A stretch of 64,000 nt of DNA from Ceratotherium simum simum (taxonomy: Eukaryota; Chordata; Mammalia; Perissodactyla; Rhinocerotidae): assembly GCF_000283155.1 (NCBI RefSeq), contig NW_004454178.1, forward strand, positions 1,966,763 to 2,030,762. The letters run 5' to 3'. Numbering within the stretch: the first letter of the stretch is position 1; every line of letters begins with the position of its first letter. The notes under the pieces are model-generated. The model worked only from the letters and a program-made list of their open reading frames with translations. It made no database searches and was not told the DNA's origin. Positions 1-11,800 of the stretch are shown piece by piece. The position numbers and the translations under genes were made by a program.

Positions 1-373
1 GCTCACTGGATCTTGCCAAAAAAATGCTTGAGAAGATGAATAAAGCACCCAAAATATATGATGAAAGTACCATATGATATGGGGTACCTATATTGGATAT
101 TGTTTCCTTAGACTTTTAGCAGTAACATATGCTTTTAGAAAATGATTAATGTTGGAAAAAAAAAACCAAAATGAAGTGTCAATATAATTGATACTCTAAG
201 ATTTTTCTTAGGAGAGTATCCCAACGTAGATATCCTTCATTATAAAGCTAAGAAAGTTACATGTTAATTAATTTAATAACTTTTTAATGAACACCTACTG
301 TGAATCAGGTACTATAATATGTATACGATGTGGAAAAATTAGAGAATGAAGATAAAATAACAAGAACAAAATA

Positions 374-406
374 TCATAGATAGCCACTTACTCATAGATA
401 GCCACT
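374..406. repeat. Two-copy direct repeat, 18-bp period
   Basis: The 15-mer TCATAGATAGCCACT occurs at 374-388 and again at 392-406, separated by three bases. It looks like a small replication-slippage duplication. No function is suggested. Confidence 0.8.
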
Positions 407-419
407 GTTAAAAGCAGGA

Positions 420-470
420 TTCTCTCTCTCTCTCTCTGACACACACATATACACGCACACACACCCACAC
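420..470. repeat. Compound (TC)n-(AC)n microsatellite
   Basis: About nine TC units run straight into an imperfect AC tract interrupted by TAT, CG and CC. Compound dinucleotide tracts of this kind are common in mammals and often length-polymorphic. Confidence 0.85.
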
Positions 471-830
471 TTATTTCTAAACACCCCAAAGTAAAGAGAG
501 CCCATGTATCTGCCCATTGCAATTGTTATAATTCAGCTACACTTAATAAATAAGACGGTCTTCTTGGTTTGTTTGAAGGACAACTTATCCTGACTGATGT
601 GGATACACACACACAAAAGGTGGGCAACCCCTTATTGGTTGTAACATGCCTCATAATAATCCTCTATTTTCCCTTTCTAAGAAAACTCCAATATTTTTTT
701 AAGTGTAGGAGAACCATGTGGTGCAGGAAAGGCTGGGCCCCTCCTTAGTCTTAGGAATTAAATCTTGATTAATAAAAATCAATTATGGCACTCTCGTTTT
801 TCTTGCTAGTTTTGGAACTAAGAATGCAAG

Positions 831-1478
831 TGTCGGGGGAAGAGGAAGAATCTCCCTCTGCCCTTTTCCTTAAGGTTCTTATGGCTGGCCAAATAATTAA
901 CAAGACAGGTTAGCAGGAGAAAATAATACCAAGTTTAATAACATGTATACATGGGAGAAAGCAGGGACACTGCATTTCTNNNNNNNNNNNNNNNNNNNNN
1001 NNNNNNNNNNNNNNNNNNNNNNNNNNNNNNNNNNNNNNNNNNNNNNNNNNNNNNNNNNNNNNNNNNNNNNNNNNNNNNNNNNNNNNNNNNNNNNNNNNNN
1101 NNNNNNNNNNNNNNNNNNNNNNNNNNNNNNNNNNNNNNNNNNNNNNNNNNNNNNNNNNNNNNNNNNNNNNNNNNNNNNNNNNNNNNNNNNNNNNNNNNNN
1201 NNNNATAAATGTAAATGATTGCCTGGCAACTCCTTGCAGGGCCATCCAGAGAATGTGGCCAGAGAGACAGAACTTCCGATAAGATGAGCTTGTTGGTGCC
1301 TTTCCTATTGTAACATTTATCCTACATTATCTTTACAGCCATCATGATAGATCTGTTCCAGGAAGGAGTTACTATGTCAAATTCTTTAGACAGTTAGTGG
1401 GGCAGGTCAAATGTCCCTAGAGAAAACAACCAAGGTAAAGAGAGAGATTTCAGGGTGGCCAAATCTTGATCTCCCACA
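831..1478 (-). mobile_element. Solo LTR (ERV-derived), minus strand, copy 1
   Basis: The element begins TGTCGGGG and ends CTCCCACA on the plus strand, so it reads 5'-TG...CA-3' on the minus strand. It is flanked by the 4-bp direct repeat CAAG (827-830 and 1479-1482), as expected for a class I (gammaretrovirus-like) ERV insertion. A minus-strand ATTAAA poly(A) signal lies at 934-939. The element aligns end to end with 47860-48520 (about 93-95% by eye). No internal proviral sequence is present, so this is a solo LTR left by LTR-LTR recombination. The middle is lost in an assembly gap. The family name was not assigned. Confidence 0.85.
980..1204. other. Assembly gap, 225 N, inside the LTR
   Basis: There are 225 consecutive unknown bases. 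The related LTR at 47860-48520 has 238 bp between the same flanking landmarks (48008-48245). The gap size is therefore close to what the LTR alone would need, and nothing extra need be hidden there. Open frames drawn across it are meaningless. Confidence 0.98.
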
Positions 1479-2399
1479 CAAGTAAGGCTCAAATATGTTG
1501 AATGAAGCAAAGACTATTAGGAAACTTTGGAGAAAGATTTTGTTACTTTTAATAGGGGGCGTGAGGATGGGGTATGCCCCCTGCATGGGAGTTCTTGTGT
1601 TTCTCTACTCACTGCCCTTTTATTCCAGACTATCTTTTAAGGAATTTGTATAGTAAACAGCTTTCAAAATAGAAATAGTTTTGGAGCAAAGGGCAGGTTT
1701 GCTTACTGTCCAGAATAATAAAGATAATGTTTCTTTCCGGCACAAAAGTCAAGCAGGTTTGTTTAAAGCTCATTATAAAAGATTAGGATTACCTGATATC
1801 AGGGTTCCTCTCCTGTAAAACAATTCCCAGAGTATGCAGGTATCAACAGGCCTTTGTCACATTGCCCTGTGTGAATTGCAACTTTGGGAAATAGCTCAAA
1901 AAAGTGATGATACTGTGGCCATTGCTTTTATTATGAGTAATATACTGTCCCTCTGTGACTCACTCAGGTGTCTCGTGTCTCCTGTCAACATCCGTGGAAC
2001 TCTGGCAGACTCGTTTGCTAGCCTGCAAGTAGTGTTAAGTCTCAGAGCCTGCACAGTTCTTGACATTCTCTTTCTCACTTTTGGCCATCGCACAATGTCC
2101 TGTGAAAACATGAGAGCAGAGCTGTGGCAGCCACCTTATGCTCATGAGGATGCAAGTATGAGGACAAAGGTCAATACTGTGTCAGAGCAAAAAACAAATA
2201 TGGAGAGAATCTGGATTATCAAAGATATTGGTAAGTCTAGATAACAACTTTTAGAATTATTCTACTTCTAGATTCATTTTAGTTGAAATGATACATTTCA
2301 CCTATTTTAAAAATAATTTGGGTCAGATTTTCTGTTAACTGTGTCCAGAGCATTTAATCTAAATTTTCCAGAAATGTTGGCCTGTTTACTGCCAACAAA
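1479..2399. other. Non-coding sequence with a faint ancient-repeat tail
   Basis: No gene is supported. A 136-codon open frame (1834-2244, plus) has no recognisable domain. Its last part, about 2110-2245 (GGCAGCCACCTTATG and following), resembles the 3' part of a common ancient mammalian interspersed repeat that I cannot name securely. The rest is unclassified. Confidence 0.5.
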
Positions 2400-2660
2400 T
2401 ACAATAACATCCAACATTTATTTAGTACTTAGTATATGCAAGCTTAGTAATAAATATTTTGGATACTTTTAAAAATTTAATCCTTAAGCAACACCCTGCA
2501 TGGTTGTTATTATTATTTTAAACACAAAGAATCTGAGCCTCCAGAGTTTAGGTACTAAGACTAAGATAATTCAGCTAATAAGTGACAGAACTAGGATTCA
2601 AACCCAGGTTCGGCTGGCAGCAAAGCCTATGTTACAAACCCTGAGATAGTATCCCCCAAG
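2400..2660 (-). mobile_element. MIR SINE, minus strand
   Basis: The plus strand reads as the reverse complement of MIR: CAACATTTATTTAGTACTTAG, then a degraded 'AATCCT...CAACACCCT...GGTTGTTATTATTATTTTA', then ATTCAAACCCAGGTT, the complement of the tRNA-like box B. It is strongly diverged, as expected for this old mammalian family. Confidence 0.75.
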
Positions 2661-4959
2661 TAGTTATGACACCCAGCATTTGTGGAAGGTTCCTTTGGTC
2701 CTGACTCTGTGCTAAGCATTTAGCAATGAGTTCTCCTTCCATAAGTGGGGTATGAATTTGGACCAGTTATATAAGTGTCAGTGCAAATTCATGTCAGGAA
2801 ACATTCTGCTTGAAAATGAACTTTATAATTTGTCCCCAAACAGTAATTTTTAATCAGAGGTCTGCTTGGTTTTCAGATCAGAACTGCAAATTAGATGCTT
2901 ACTAGCTATTGCTGAAAGTGAATTTTCACCACTTGTTGTGGACTAATTTTGTCAGCACATATTATTCTTGTAATTGGAAAAGATGTTTTGTTGTACTGAC
3001 AGAAAACCAAAGAGAGGTTAGCATACCTCCGATCAACCCTTCATTCAATAGTCCTTTATTGCTCAATAACTGCTCCAACCTGCACCTAAACCTGAGGCCA
3101 CAGATGGAAACATCAGCAAGACTGCTGCATTCTGAGGTTTATGCTGTAGGGACCAGGCGTGACTAGTTCAAATCACTATCACCCAGGCTAGTGTCTACTC
3201 TCAACTACTCTCATAAATACATAATTTAACTGAAACCCAGGGAACTAAAAATACCCTCACTTTGTTTCATCATGCTCCCTGGAGACAATGCAACAGAGTC
3301 TCTGAGATTCTGAGGGAAAAAATTGCATGAAATGGAACATTCCTTAGTATATAACTTGCCTTTTGAATTGAAGTTGCCTGTATTTGGTTACTTAAAATCA
3401 TCCGTAGGTGATTTTCTATTATAATTTATGAGTGTGACAGACTGATAACCTGTCTAGTTTCTTAGGGTGGTTGAAATGGGTAGAAATATTCAACGAAGAT
3501 TTTGAAATGTTAGAGAGTATGATTTGAAAGTTTAAAAAGATGACTAAAATATCCTCAAGATATCCTTTCTGTGTCTGTAGTGCCAGGAGTGACATCAGAA
3601 TATAACCTACTTCTCAACTTTAATATAATTTTTAATATAAAAGTTATTTGTTATCACTCACTATCATGGCCCAGAAGTGAGACATCATCAAACACATTAT
3701 CCACTGTAATATAGCTCTGACGTATATTTCCCTAGCACAGTTGTTTTCCTGTGAACCTAGTCCTAATTATTTAACACTTTCAAAGACAATAAATTATTGG
3801 AGAGAAGCAAAAGGCCTGTTGGTGGATGAAATTTCTGTGTGAAATGAAAGTCGCCCCATGAAGTGAGAAGTTGCAACAAGGTATCATTTAATAATAGCAA
3901 GTAATATTTTTAAATTACTGTTTAGAAATGTATTGCCTGATATTAAAATGACTTTATGTAAATGCTGTGTCCTCAATTTAAAAGGACATTGGTAAACCCT
4001 CTAGGACTGAACAGGCCTTTTCTCTACCTAATTAAATTAAGTGCCGTGTACAGTGCTTCTCTGCAAAAATTAACGGAATGCATTCCTTGTCAGTTTAAGT
4101 GTTGCTTGTGGCGGTATTCTTTTTCTGATTTAATTAAAAGCTGTTCTTTTATGAAGAACAAGTTTGCAGCATAATTCCTCTTACGTTTACATTTCTAAAG
4201 ACTGTTTGGAAGGAAGTGAAGAGTGAAAATAAAGAAAAGACAAAGAGAGGAGAGGGGAGCAAGTGGTAAGTATACAAGAGGAAGTTAACAATATTTCCTG
4301 GTTTTCAGGAAAATTTCATTTCCGAAGTGAAAATGAGTGGAGATAAACCAGGTGTCTGGGAAGACAACAGTACCATATTTCTATCCTATGCTTAGTTAGC
4401 ACCCTTGATGAAAATACTGGGCGTTGGTCAGAGAGGTAATTACAGTGCAAACTCACACATATTCAAATACTTGTTGTGCTGTTGTTTTCTTCAAAGCATA
4501 TGATTAGTATGCAGGCATAAGCAGGTTTTTCAGTCTGTTACCACATACAAAGCTAGGTCTGAGGCAGCAGTGCCATTCTGGAAAGCCACTTGGTTCTCTG
4601 AGAGGCACAAAGTCCATTCAGTAACATCCTGAAGACATGTAAGGGCCTTGAGAGCCAACTCAGACTGTGCCTCCCAAGTATTGATGGTTTCAGGACCAAA
4701 TAACATACAACCCACTGAACTCTTCATATTTTTATTATGAACTTAGAATATCCATTTATATTACAAAATATTTATCACCTCAGTATTAGAAGTCTTTGTC
4801 TTCTGAGTTTAAGCCAAGTGGAGAGAATAGAAAATAGACAACAGAGAAGAAGAAGCCTTTTGATAAAGGAGAAAAGTAGAGAAGGGAGGGAGAACTAGGA
4901 ATGCTCTGTTATGAGATATTTTTATGACACGTGAAGCTGTATAGTGTTACTTGAAAGTG
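2661..4959. other. Low-repeat unique sequence with a possible conserved block
   Basis: No gene is seen; open frames here are 65-88 codons with no domain or initiation context. A MIR-like scrap may sit at 2665-2735. The segment about 3960-4190 is repeat-free and rich in TAAT-type motifs (TAATTAAATTAAG near 4029, TTTAATTAAAA near 4129) and is treated as a candidate conserved non-coding element under findings. Confidence 0.5.
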
Positions 4960-6241
4960 GATTTAGATCACTTAAAAAATGTATATTGGAAATTCTAGAG
5001 CAATCACTAAAATAATTTTTAAAAAGAAGTATAATTTATAAGCTGAGAGAGTAGAAAAATGAAATCACTTAAAGTGCTCAGTTAAGACTAGAAAAGTTAG
5101 GAGAAGAGGGAAAAAAAGAATCAAAGAGCAAATGTAAGAAATAGAAAATAGTTACAAACATGGTGGATACTAATCCAACTATATCAATAATCACTTTAAA
5201 TGTGATGGCCTGAATATACCAATTAAAAGATAAGGAATATCAGAGTGGATTAAAAAAAAGATCCAACTATACATTGTCTAAAAGAAATCATATTAAAAAT
5301 AAAGGGATGGAGAAAGATATACCATGTTGACACTAATCAAAAGAAAGCTGGAGTAGCTAGATTGATTTCAGACAAAGTGGTCTTCAAAATAATTATCAAA
5401 GATAGAGGCATCACATAATGACAAAGGGCTCAATTTTTAAGCAGACACACCAAACAATCTTAAATGGATGTACACCTAAATGGAACATCAACATAGGTCA
5501 GACCAAAACTGATAAAACTGAAAATAGAAATATAAAACTCCACTATTATAGTTGGAGACTTCAACATCCCTCCTTCAGTAACTGACAGACCAAGCAGGTA
5601 AACATTCAGTAAGGATATAGTTGACCTCAAGAATACTATCAACCAACCTAATCTAGTTGAGGTTTATTGAAATACTCCAACCAGCAACATTAGTATATGT
5701 TGTTTTCTCAAGCTCACATGGAACATTTACCAAGACAGATCATATTCTGGGCCGTAAAATACACCTTAACAGACTTAAAAGGATAGAAATAAAACAAACT
5801 GTTCTCAGACCACAATGGAAATAACCTAGAAATTAAGAGAAACATACCTAGAATATCCCCAAATATTTGGAAATTAAATAATATACTTATGAATAGCACA
5901 TGGGTCAAAGAAGGAGTCTCAAGAGAATTTTTAAAATATTTTGACTAAAGAAAATGAAAATATAACTTATCAAAATTTATGGAATGAAGAAAAAGCAGAT
6001 CTTAGAGGGAAATTTTTATATATACCAGAAAGAAAAAAGATGTAAAAGCAATAACCTAAGCTAAGTTTCTATTGTAAGAAACCGGACAAAGAAGAGCAAT
6101 TTAATTCCAAAGGAAGACGAAGAATAGAAATAATAAAAATTAAAGCAGAAATCAATGAAATGAAAAACAGGAACAATAGAGGAAATCAGTGACACCAAAG
6201 GCTATTTCTTTGAAAACATTCATACAATTGGTAAACCTCTG

Positions 6242-6660
6242 TCTGTGTTAGTGAGGGTTCTCCAGAGAAAGAGACTCTAGGAGGCTTGACAGAAAGTCCA
6301 AAATCCAACAGGGAGGCTGGGAGACTGGAGACTTAAGAGAGAGCTGCAGCTCAAGTCCAAAGGCAGGATGGTGTAGAACTAGGAAGAGCTGATGTGGATG
6401 AAGTCTGAAGGCAGTCTGCTGGAGCATTCCCTCTTATTCCTGGGAGAGCAGCCTTTTGTTCTATTTGAGCTTTCAACTGACTGGATGAAGTACACCCACA
6501 TTATGGAGAGCAATCTGCTTTATGCAAAGTCCACCAATTTAAATGTAAAACTCATGCAAAAACAACCTCACAGTACATCCAGAATAATGCTTGACCAAAT
6601 ATCTGGGCACCATAGCCCAAACAGGAAGACACGTGAAATTAATGATCATAAGTTCTAACA
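6242..6660 (-). mobile_element. MaLR-like LTR fragment, minus strand
   Basis: The plus strand starts GTCTGTGTTAGTGAGGGTTC and TCCAGAGAAAGAGACTC and ends near ATCTGGGCACCATAGCCC, ACACGTGAAATTAATGATCA. This is the reverse complement of a widespread mammalian LTR-like repeat whose sense strand begins 'TGATGGTTAATTTTATGTGTC' and ends 'AGAACCCTGACTAATACA'. It lies inside the L1. Assignment to MaLR rather than another LTR class is uncertain. Confidence 0.6.
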
Positions 6661-6663
6661 CGG

Positions 6664-6682
6664 TTGAGAGAGAGAGAGAGAA
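6664..6682. repeat. (GA)n tract
   Basis: A short GAGAGA run between the LTR fragment and the ERE insertion. It probably comes from an A/G-rich part of the host L1. Confidence 0.7.
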
Positions 6683-6690
6683 GGAGGATC

Positions 6691-6893
6691 TTGGAGCTGG
6701 CCCGATGGCGTAGTGGTTGAGTTTGCACGCTCCGCTCCGGCAGCTTTGGGTTTGTGGGTTTGGATCCTGGACTTACACCCTCAATAGTCAAGCCATGCTG
6801 TGGTGGCATCCAATGTACAAAATAAAAGACGACGGGCACAGATGTTAGCTCAGGGCTAATCTTCCCCACCAAAAAAAAAAAAAAAAAAAAAAA
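6691..6893 (+). mobile_element. ERE SINE, plus strand
   Basis: The tRNA-Ser-derived head reads GAGCTGGCCCGATGGCGTAG with box A-like TGGCGTAGTGGTTGAG and a box B-like GGTTTGGATCC. The body ends 'GATGTTAGCTCAGGGCTAAT' followed by A23. An 11-bp target-site duplication GAAGGA(G)GATC/GAAGGAGCATC flanks it (6680-6690 and 6894-6904, one mismatch). ERE is a perissodactyl SINE mobilised by L1. Confidence 0.93.
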
Positions 6894-7430
6894 GAAGGAG
6901 CATCATATGAAACTCACAGACATTAAAATGATAATAAAGGAATACTGCAAACAACTCAAATTTGATAACTTAGATGAAATGAACCGATTCCTTAAAAGAC
7001 ACGAACTGCCAAAGCTCATACAAGGAGAAAAAGATAATCTGAATAGGCCTACATTTGTTACAGAAACTAATCAATAATCAATAGCCTTTGAAAAAACAAA
7101 GCACCAGCCCTGGATGGTAAATTCTGCCAAATATTTGAGCAAGAAATGACACCTATTCTCTATAATATCTTCCAAAACATAGAGGCATAGGGAACACTTC
7201 CAAACTCATTCAATGAACCCAGTAATACCCTCATACCAAAACCAGATAAATATATTACAAGGAAAAAAAAAACTGCAGACCAATATCTCACATGAACATA
7301 GATGTAAAAATCCTCAACAAAATATTACCAAATTAAATCTACAATATACAACAAAAATTATACACCACGACCACATGGGATTTATTCCAATATATAAGGT
7401 TGGTTATACATTCAAAAATCAATCAATGTA

Positions 7431-7507
7431 GTCTATACAGAAGTCGAAATATAACGATATACACTTAAAATTTATATAATGTTATAAACCAATGTGACCT
7501 CAATAAA
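7431..7507 (+). mobile_element. Very short 5'-truncated L1 3' end (about 77 bp)
   Basis: The insert contains only the last part of an L1 3'UTR ('TTATATAATGTTATAAACC', then CAATAAA and an A run). It is flanked by a perfect duplication AAAAATCAATCAATGTA at 7414-7430 and 7508-7524. The host L1 RT sequence reads up to the first copy. This is a textbook L1 integration reduced to its tail. Confidence 0.85.
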
Positions 7508-7524
7508 AAAAAATCAATCAATGT

Positions 7525-8857
7525 AAAACTCAACAATAAGAAAATAAACAACTGAATTAAAAGATTGGGTAAAAGACCTGAACAGACACCTCACCAAAAA
7601 AGATAAACAGAGGGCAAATAAGCATTTGAAAAGGTACTCACCATCATACCCACCATCATATGTCATTAGGGAATTGCTAACTAAAACAACAATGAGATAC
7701 TACTACACACCTATTAGAGTGTCTAAAATCCAAAACAGTGAGAACAATAAATGCTGACGAGGTTGTGGAGCAATAGGAACTCCTATTCATTGCTGGTGGG
7801 AATGCAAAACGGTGCCGCCATTTGCAAGACAGTCTGGAAGTTTTTTATAAAACTAAACATATTCTTACCCTATGATCCAGCAATTGCACTCCTTGGTATT
7901 TACCCAAAGAAGCTGAAAATTTATGTCCACACAAAAACCTGCATGAGGATGTTTATTGCAGCTTTATTCATAATTGCCCAAACTTGGAAGCAACCAGGAT
8001 GTCCTTCAGTAGGTGAGTGGATAAATAAATTGTGATACATCCAGACAATGGGATATTAGGCAGCACTGAAAAAAAATGAGTGAGCCAGCCCTGATGGTCT
8101 AGTGGTTAAAGTTTGGAGTTCTCACTGCTTCAGCAGCCCAGGTTCATTTCCCAGTCATGGAACCACACCACCTGTCTGTCAATTGCCATGCTGTGGCGGT
8201 GGCTCACATAGAAGAACTAAAAGGACTTACAACTAAGATATACAATTATGTACTGGGGCTTTGGGGAGAAGAAAACAAAAAAGAGGAAGATTGACAACAG
8301 ATGTTAGCTCAGGTCGAATCCTTCTCTGCAAAAAAAAAAAAAAGAGAAAAGAAAAAGAAATGAGTTATCAATCCACGAAAAGACATGGAGGAATCCTAAA
8401 TGCATATTACTAAACGGAAGAAGCCAGCCTTCAAAGGCTGCATACTGTCTGAATCCAACTATATGACATTCTGGAAAAGGCAACACTATGGAGACAGTAA
8501 AAGGATCAGTTGTTGCCAGAGGTTGCGGGGAGGGAGGTGTGAATAGAGAGAGCACAGAGGACTTTTAGGTCAGTGAAACTATTCCATATGATACTGTAAT
8601 GGTGCACACAAGGCATTATACATTTGTCAAAACCCATGGAGTATACAACACCAAGAGTAAATCCTAATGTAATCTATGGACTTTGGGTGATAATGATGTG
8701 TCAGTGTAGGTTTATCAACTGTAACAAACACACCACTCTGCTGCAGGATGTTGATAGTGGGGGATATTATGCATATGTGGGGAAATGGGCAGTCTCTGTA
8801 CCTTCCTCTCAATTTTGGTGTGAATCTAAAACTGCTCAAAAAAGTAAAGTCTACTAA
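7525..8857 (+). mobile_element. Second L1, 3' end only, nested in the first
   Basis: It starts within the ORF2 C-terminal region (AAACTCAACAATAAGAAAAT), runs through 'GGAACTCCTATTCATTGCTG', and ends in a 3'UTR with 'AATCTAAAACTGCTCAAAAAAG' and A6. The host L1 resumes immediately afterwards at RT sequence that belongs directly after 7430, so this is a nested insertion. A decayed duplication (ATCAATGTA versus ATCAAAATA) may mark its ends. An ERE sits inside at 8082-8357. Confidence 0.82.
8082..8357 (+). mobile_element. ERE SINE, 'CCAGCCCTGATGG' variant, plus strand
   Basis: The head reads GCCAGCCCTGATGGTCTAG with TAGTGGTTAAAGTT. The body carries 'CACACCACCTGTCTGTCAAT' and 'TGTACTGGGGCTTTGGGGAG', then 'CAACAGATGTTAGCTCAGG' and an A/G-rich tail. 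A duplication AAATGAGT flanks it (about 8075 and 8358-8365). It shares diagnostic head and middle sequence with the copy at 34376 and differs from the GGCCGGCCC-type EREs, which suggests a separate subfamily. Confidence 0.88.
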
Positions 8858-11800
8858 AAAATATCAAAATAATCCACCATATTAATGAGATAAAGAAAAA
8901 AATGACATACCAATTCATGCAGGAAGAGCATTGACAAAATCTAACACCCAATCATGATAAAAACTCCCAGCAAAGTAGAAATTGTGGGTAACTCCCTCAA
9001 CTTTATAAAGTAAATCTACAAAAACCCTACAGCTAACATCATGCTTATTCATAAGGAACTGAACACTTTCCCTGCAAGACTGGGAACAAGACAAGGCTGT
9101 CCTCTCTTACCACTCTGTTCAGCATTATACTGGAAGTCTCAGGTAGTTTGTCAAAAAGAAAAGGAAATACAATGCACACTAGATTAGAAATAAAACTCTC
9201 TTTATTTGTAGATGACATGGTTGTCTAGGTAGGAAATCCGAAAGAATAAATTAAAGAAAAAAAAAAAACTCCTCAAAATAATAAGCAAGTACAGCAAGGT
9301 TGCAGAATACAAGATTAATACACAAAAGTCCACTGTTTTCCTATATAACAGCAATAAACAATTGGACTTGATAACTTAAAAATGGTATATATATTTACAT
9401 ACCATTTACAATACTACCAAAAAATGAAATACTTAGGTATAAATCTAATAAAGTGTATTCCAGATATATATGCAGAAAACTATGAAATTTCGATGAAATA
9501 AATCAAAGATCTAAATAAATAGAGAAATATTCTGTGTTCATGGATTGTTAGAAGTCAGTTCTTCCAAACTTGATCAGTAATCAACGCAATCACAGTCAAA
9601 ATCCCAGCAAGTTATTTTGTGGATATCAACAAACTAATTCTAAAGTTTATGCAAAAAGTCAAAAGACCTCGAAAAGCCAATAAAATACTGAAGAAAAAAG
9701 CAAAGTTGGAGGACTCACATTATCCAATTTCAAGACTTACTATAAAGCTACAGTAAACAAGACAGCATAGTATTGTTAAAAATATAGATACATAGATCGA
9801 TGGAACAGGATAGAGAGTCCAGAAATTCACACAAATAGAGTCTATAGATATTTCACCAAGGAGCAAAGGCAATTCAATGAAGAAATGAGTCTTTTCAACA
9901 AATATTGTTTGAATAACTGTATGTCCACATGTAAAAAGATGAATCTAGACACAGACCTTATACTTCTCACAAAAATAAACTCAAAAATGGGTCATAAATC
10001 TCAATGTAAAATGTAAAACTATAAAATTTTGAGAAGAAATTCAATATGACCCAGGAGTTATTGATGAGTTACCAGATGCAACATCTAAATAATGATCCTT
10101 GAAAGAAAAAATTGGTAAGTTGGACATCATTAAAATTAAAAACTTCTGCCCTGCAATGGACATTTTTGAAAGAAAGAAAAGACAAGCCACAGACTGGGAG
10201 AGAAAGTATTTGCAAAACTTATATCTGATAAGGGATTTATATGCAAAACATACAAACAACTCTTAAAACTCAACAATCAGAAAACAAATGATCTAACTGA
10301 AAAATGGGTAAAATACCTGAATAATCACCTCACCAAAGAGAATATACAGATGGCAAATAAATGTATGAAAAGACGCTCAACATCATTTGTCGTTATGGAA
10401 TTGCAAATTAAAACAACAGTGAAATACCAGTTCACACTTGTTAGAATGGCTAAAATCTAAAAATCTGACAATATCAGTTACTGGTGACCATGTGGAGCAA
10501 CAGGAACTCTCATTCATTGTTGGTGGTCATGCAAAACGATATATCCACTTTGGAAGACAGTTTGGAAATTTCTTATAAAGCTAAGCATAGTCTTTCCATA
10601 GGATCCAGTAGCTGTACTCATAGTTACCCAATTAATTTGAACAATTATATCCGTCAAAACATCTGCACACAGATATTTGCAGCACTTTTATTCATAATCA
10701 TCAAAAACTGGAAGGAACCAATATATCCTTCAATAGATGAATGGATAAACAAACTGTGGTAAATCCTTGCAATGGAATATTCAGTGATAAAAAGAAGTAT
10801 CAAGCCACAGAAAACATAGATGAAACTTAAATGCATGTTGCTAAGTGAAAGGAACCAGTTCAAAAAATCTACAGTCTCTATTATTCCTGTGTTGGCGTGG
10901 TTAACAATTCTGATAACCACTATTTGCATATGCTGGAATTGTGCAGTTAAGTAAATGGATGGCAGATGGTGGGAGTCTGGTTTTTCACTGTTGGTTACAG
11001 ATACACTAAGGGAAGAGACTAGATTGATTTGCGTGATGGTGGATTAGAGTTGAAGACATCAGTATGAATTCAGAGTTAGCTTACGATAGATGGGAAGTTA
11101 TAGACAGAACTACTTATAGATATGTGTATACACACTGGTTAGTAAACATACAAACATGTCCTCAGCTGAGAAGATCCAGAAGCAACGACTCCCTAGTAGC
11201 ATCCGTATCTTGTTTTCTGATGTCATTCTCCAATAACAGGAACCAGGGCTCCTTGGAAGAATGACTGATTCTAGGACAGGGGTAGGAAATACATAACACG
11301 AGACTGGAGCACCTTGTAGGGCCAGAAAGTAAGGAAGTGCTAAAAAAGAAAGAAAAAGCGAATAATAATGGGATGTATCAAAGGGCCACAACTGAGAGCC
11401 TCCAATGACTGAAGCTGGAACAACGTTAACAAAATGAAGTAGTATTGAATTATATGCCAAAGTATAGAATAAATATCCATGACGCCATGCTGATATAAAT
11501 GATTGAATAATTAAATAAATGGGAAAGAATTGAAAAATATCTCATGCAGAAGAATTCCGAATTATCTATATAGGCGTTCCTCTTTCAAGGAGGTAGAGCA
11601 TAACTCCCCACTTTTTAAATGTGGGTTGTGTACAGTGACTTCTTTCCTAAAAGTACAGTGTAGAAGTGGGGAAACGGGTAACCTTACAGTGGAGAAACCT
11701 GACAAATACTACCTCAGACAGAGGATCACGTTAACCAAGTCATAGTCATGTTGATAGTATGTTCTCTTGATAGAATGTGAAGAAAATAGTGCTTTATCTT

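Larger units (their letters stand above)
1..830. other. AT-rich non-coding sequence, no gene
   Basis: No open frame of note and no repeat family I can name, apart from a short tandem duplication and a dinucleotide tract listed separately. Several TAAT-rich stretches occur but nothing forms a recognisable regulatory module. Confidence 0.6.

Noticed and set aside
897..1245. Open frames across 980-1204
   Set aside because: They exist only because unknown bases are not read as stops; they are LTR plus gap.
1834..2244. 136-codon open frame, plus strand
   Set aside because: No domain, no splice or promoter context, and its end overlaps what looks like an ancient interspersed repeat.
9181..9240. 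Active L1 reverse transcriptase
   Set aside because: RT-like sequence including the VDDM region is present, but frames are broken by stops and shifts throughout; it is a fossil.
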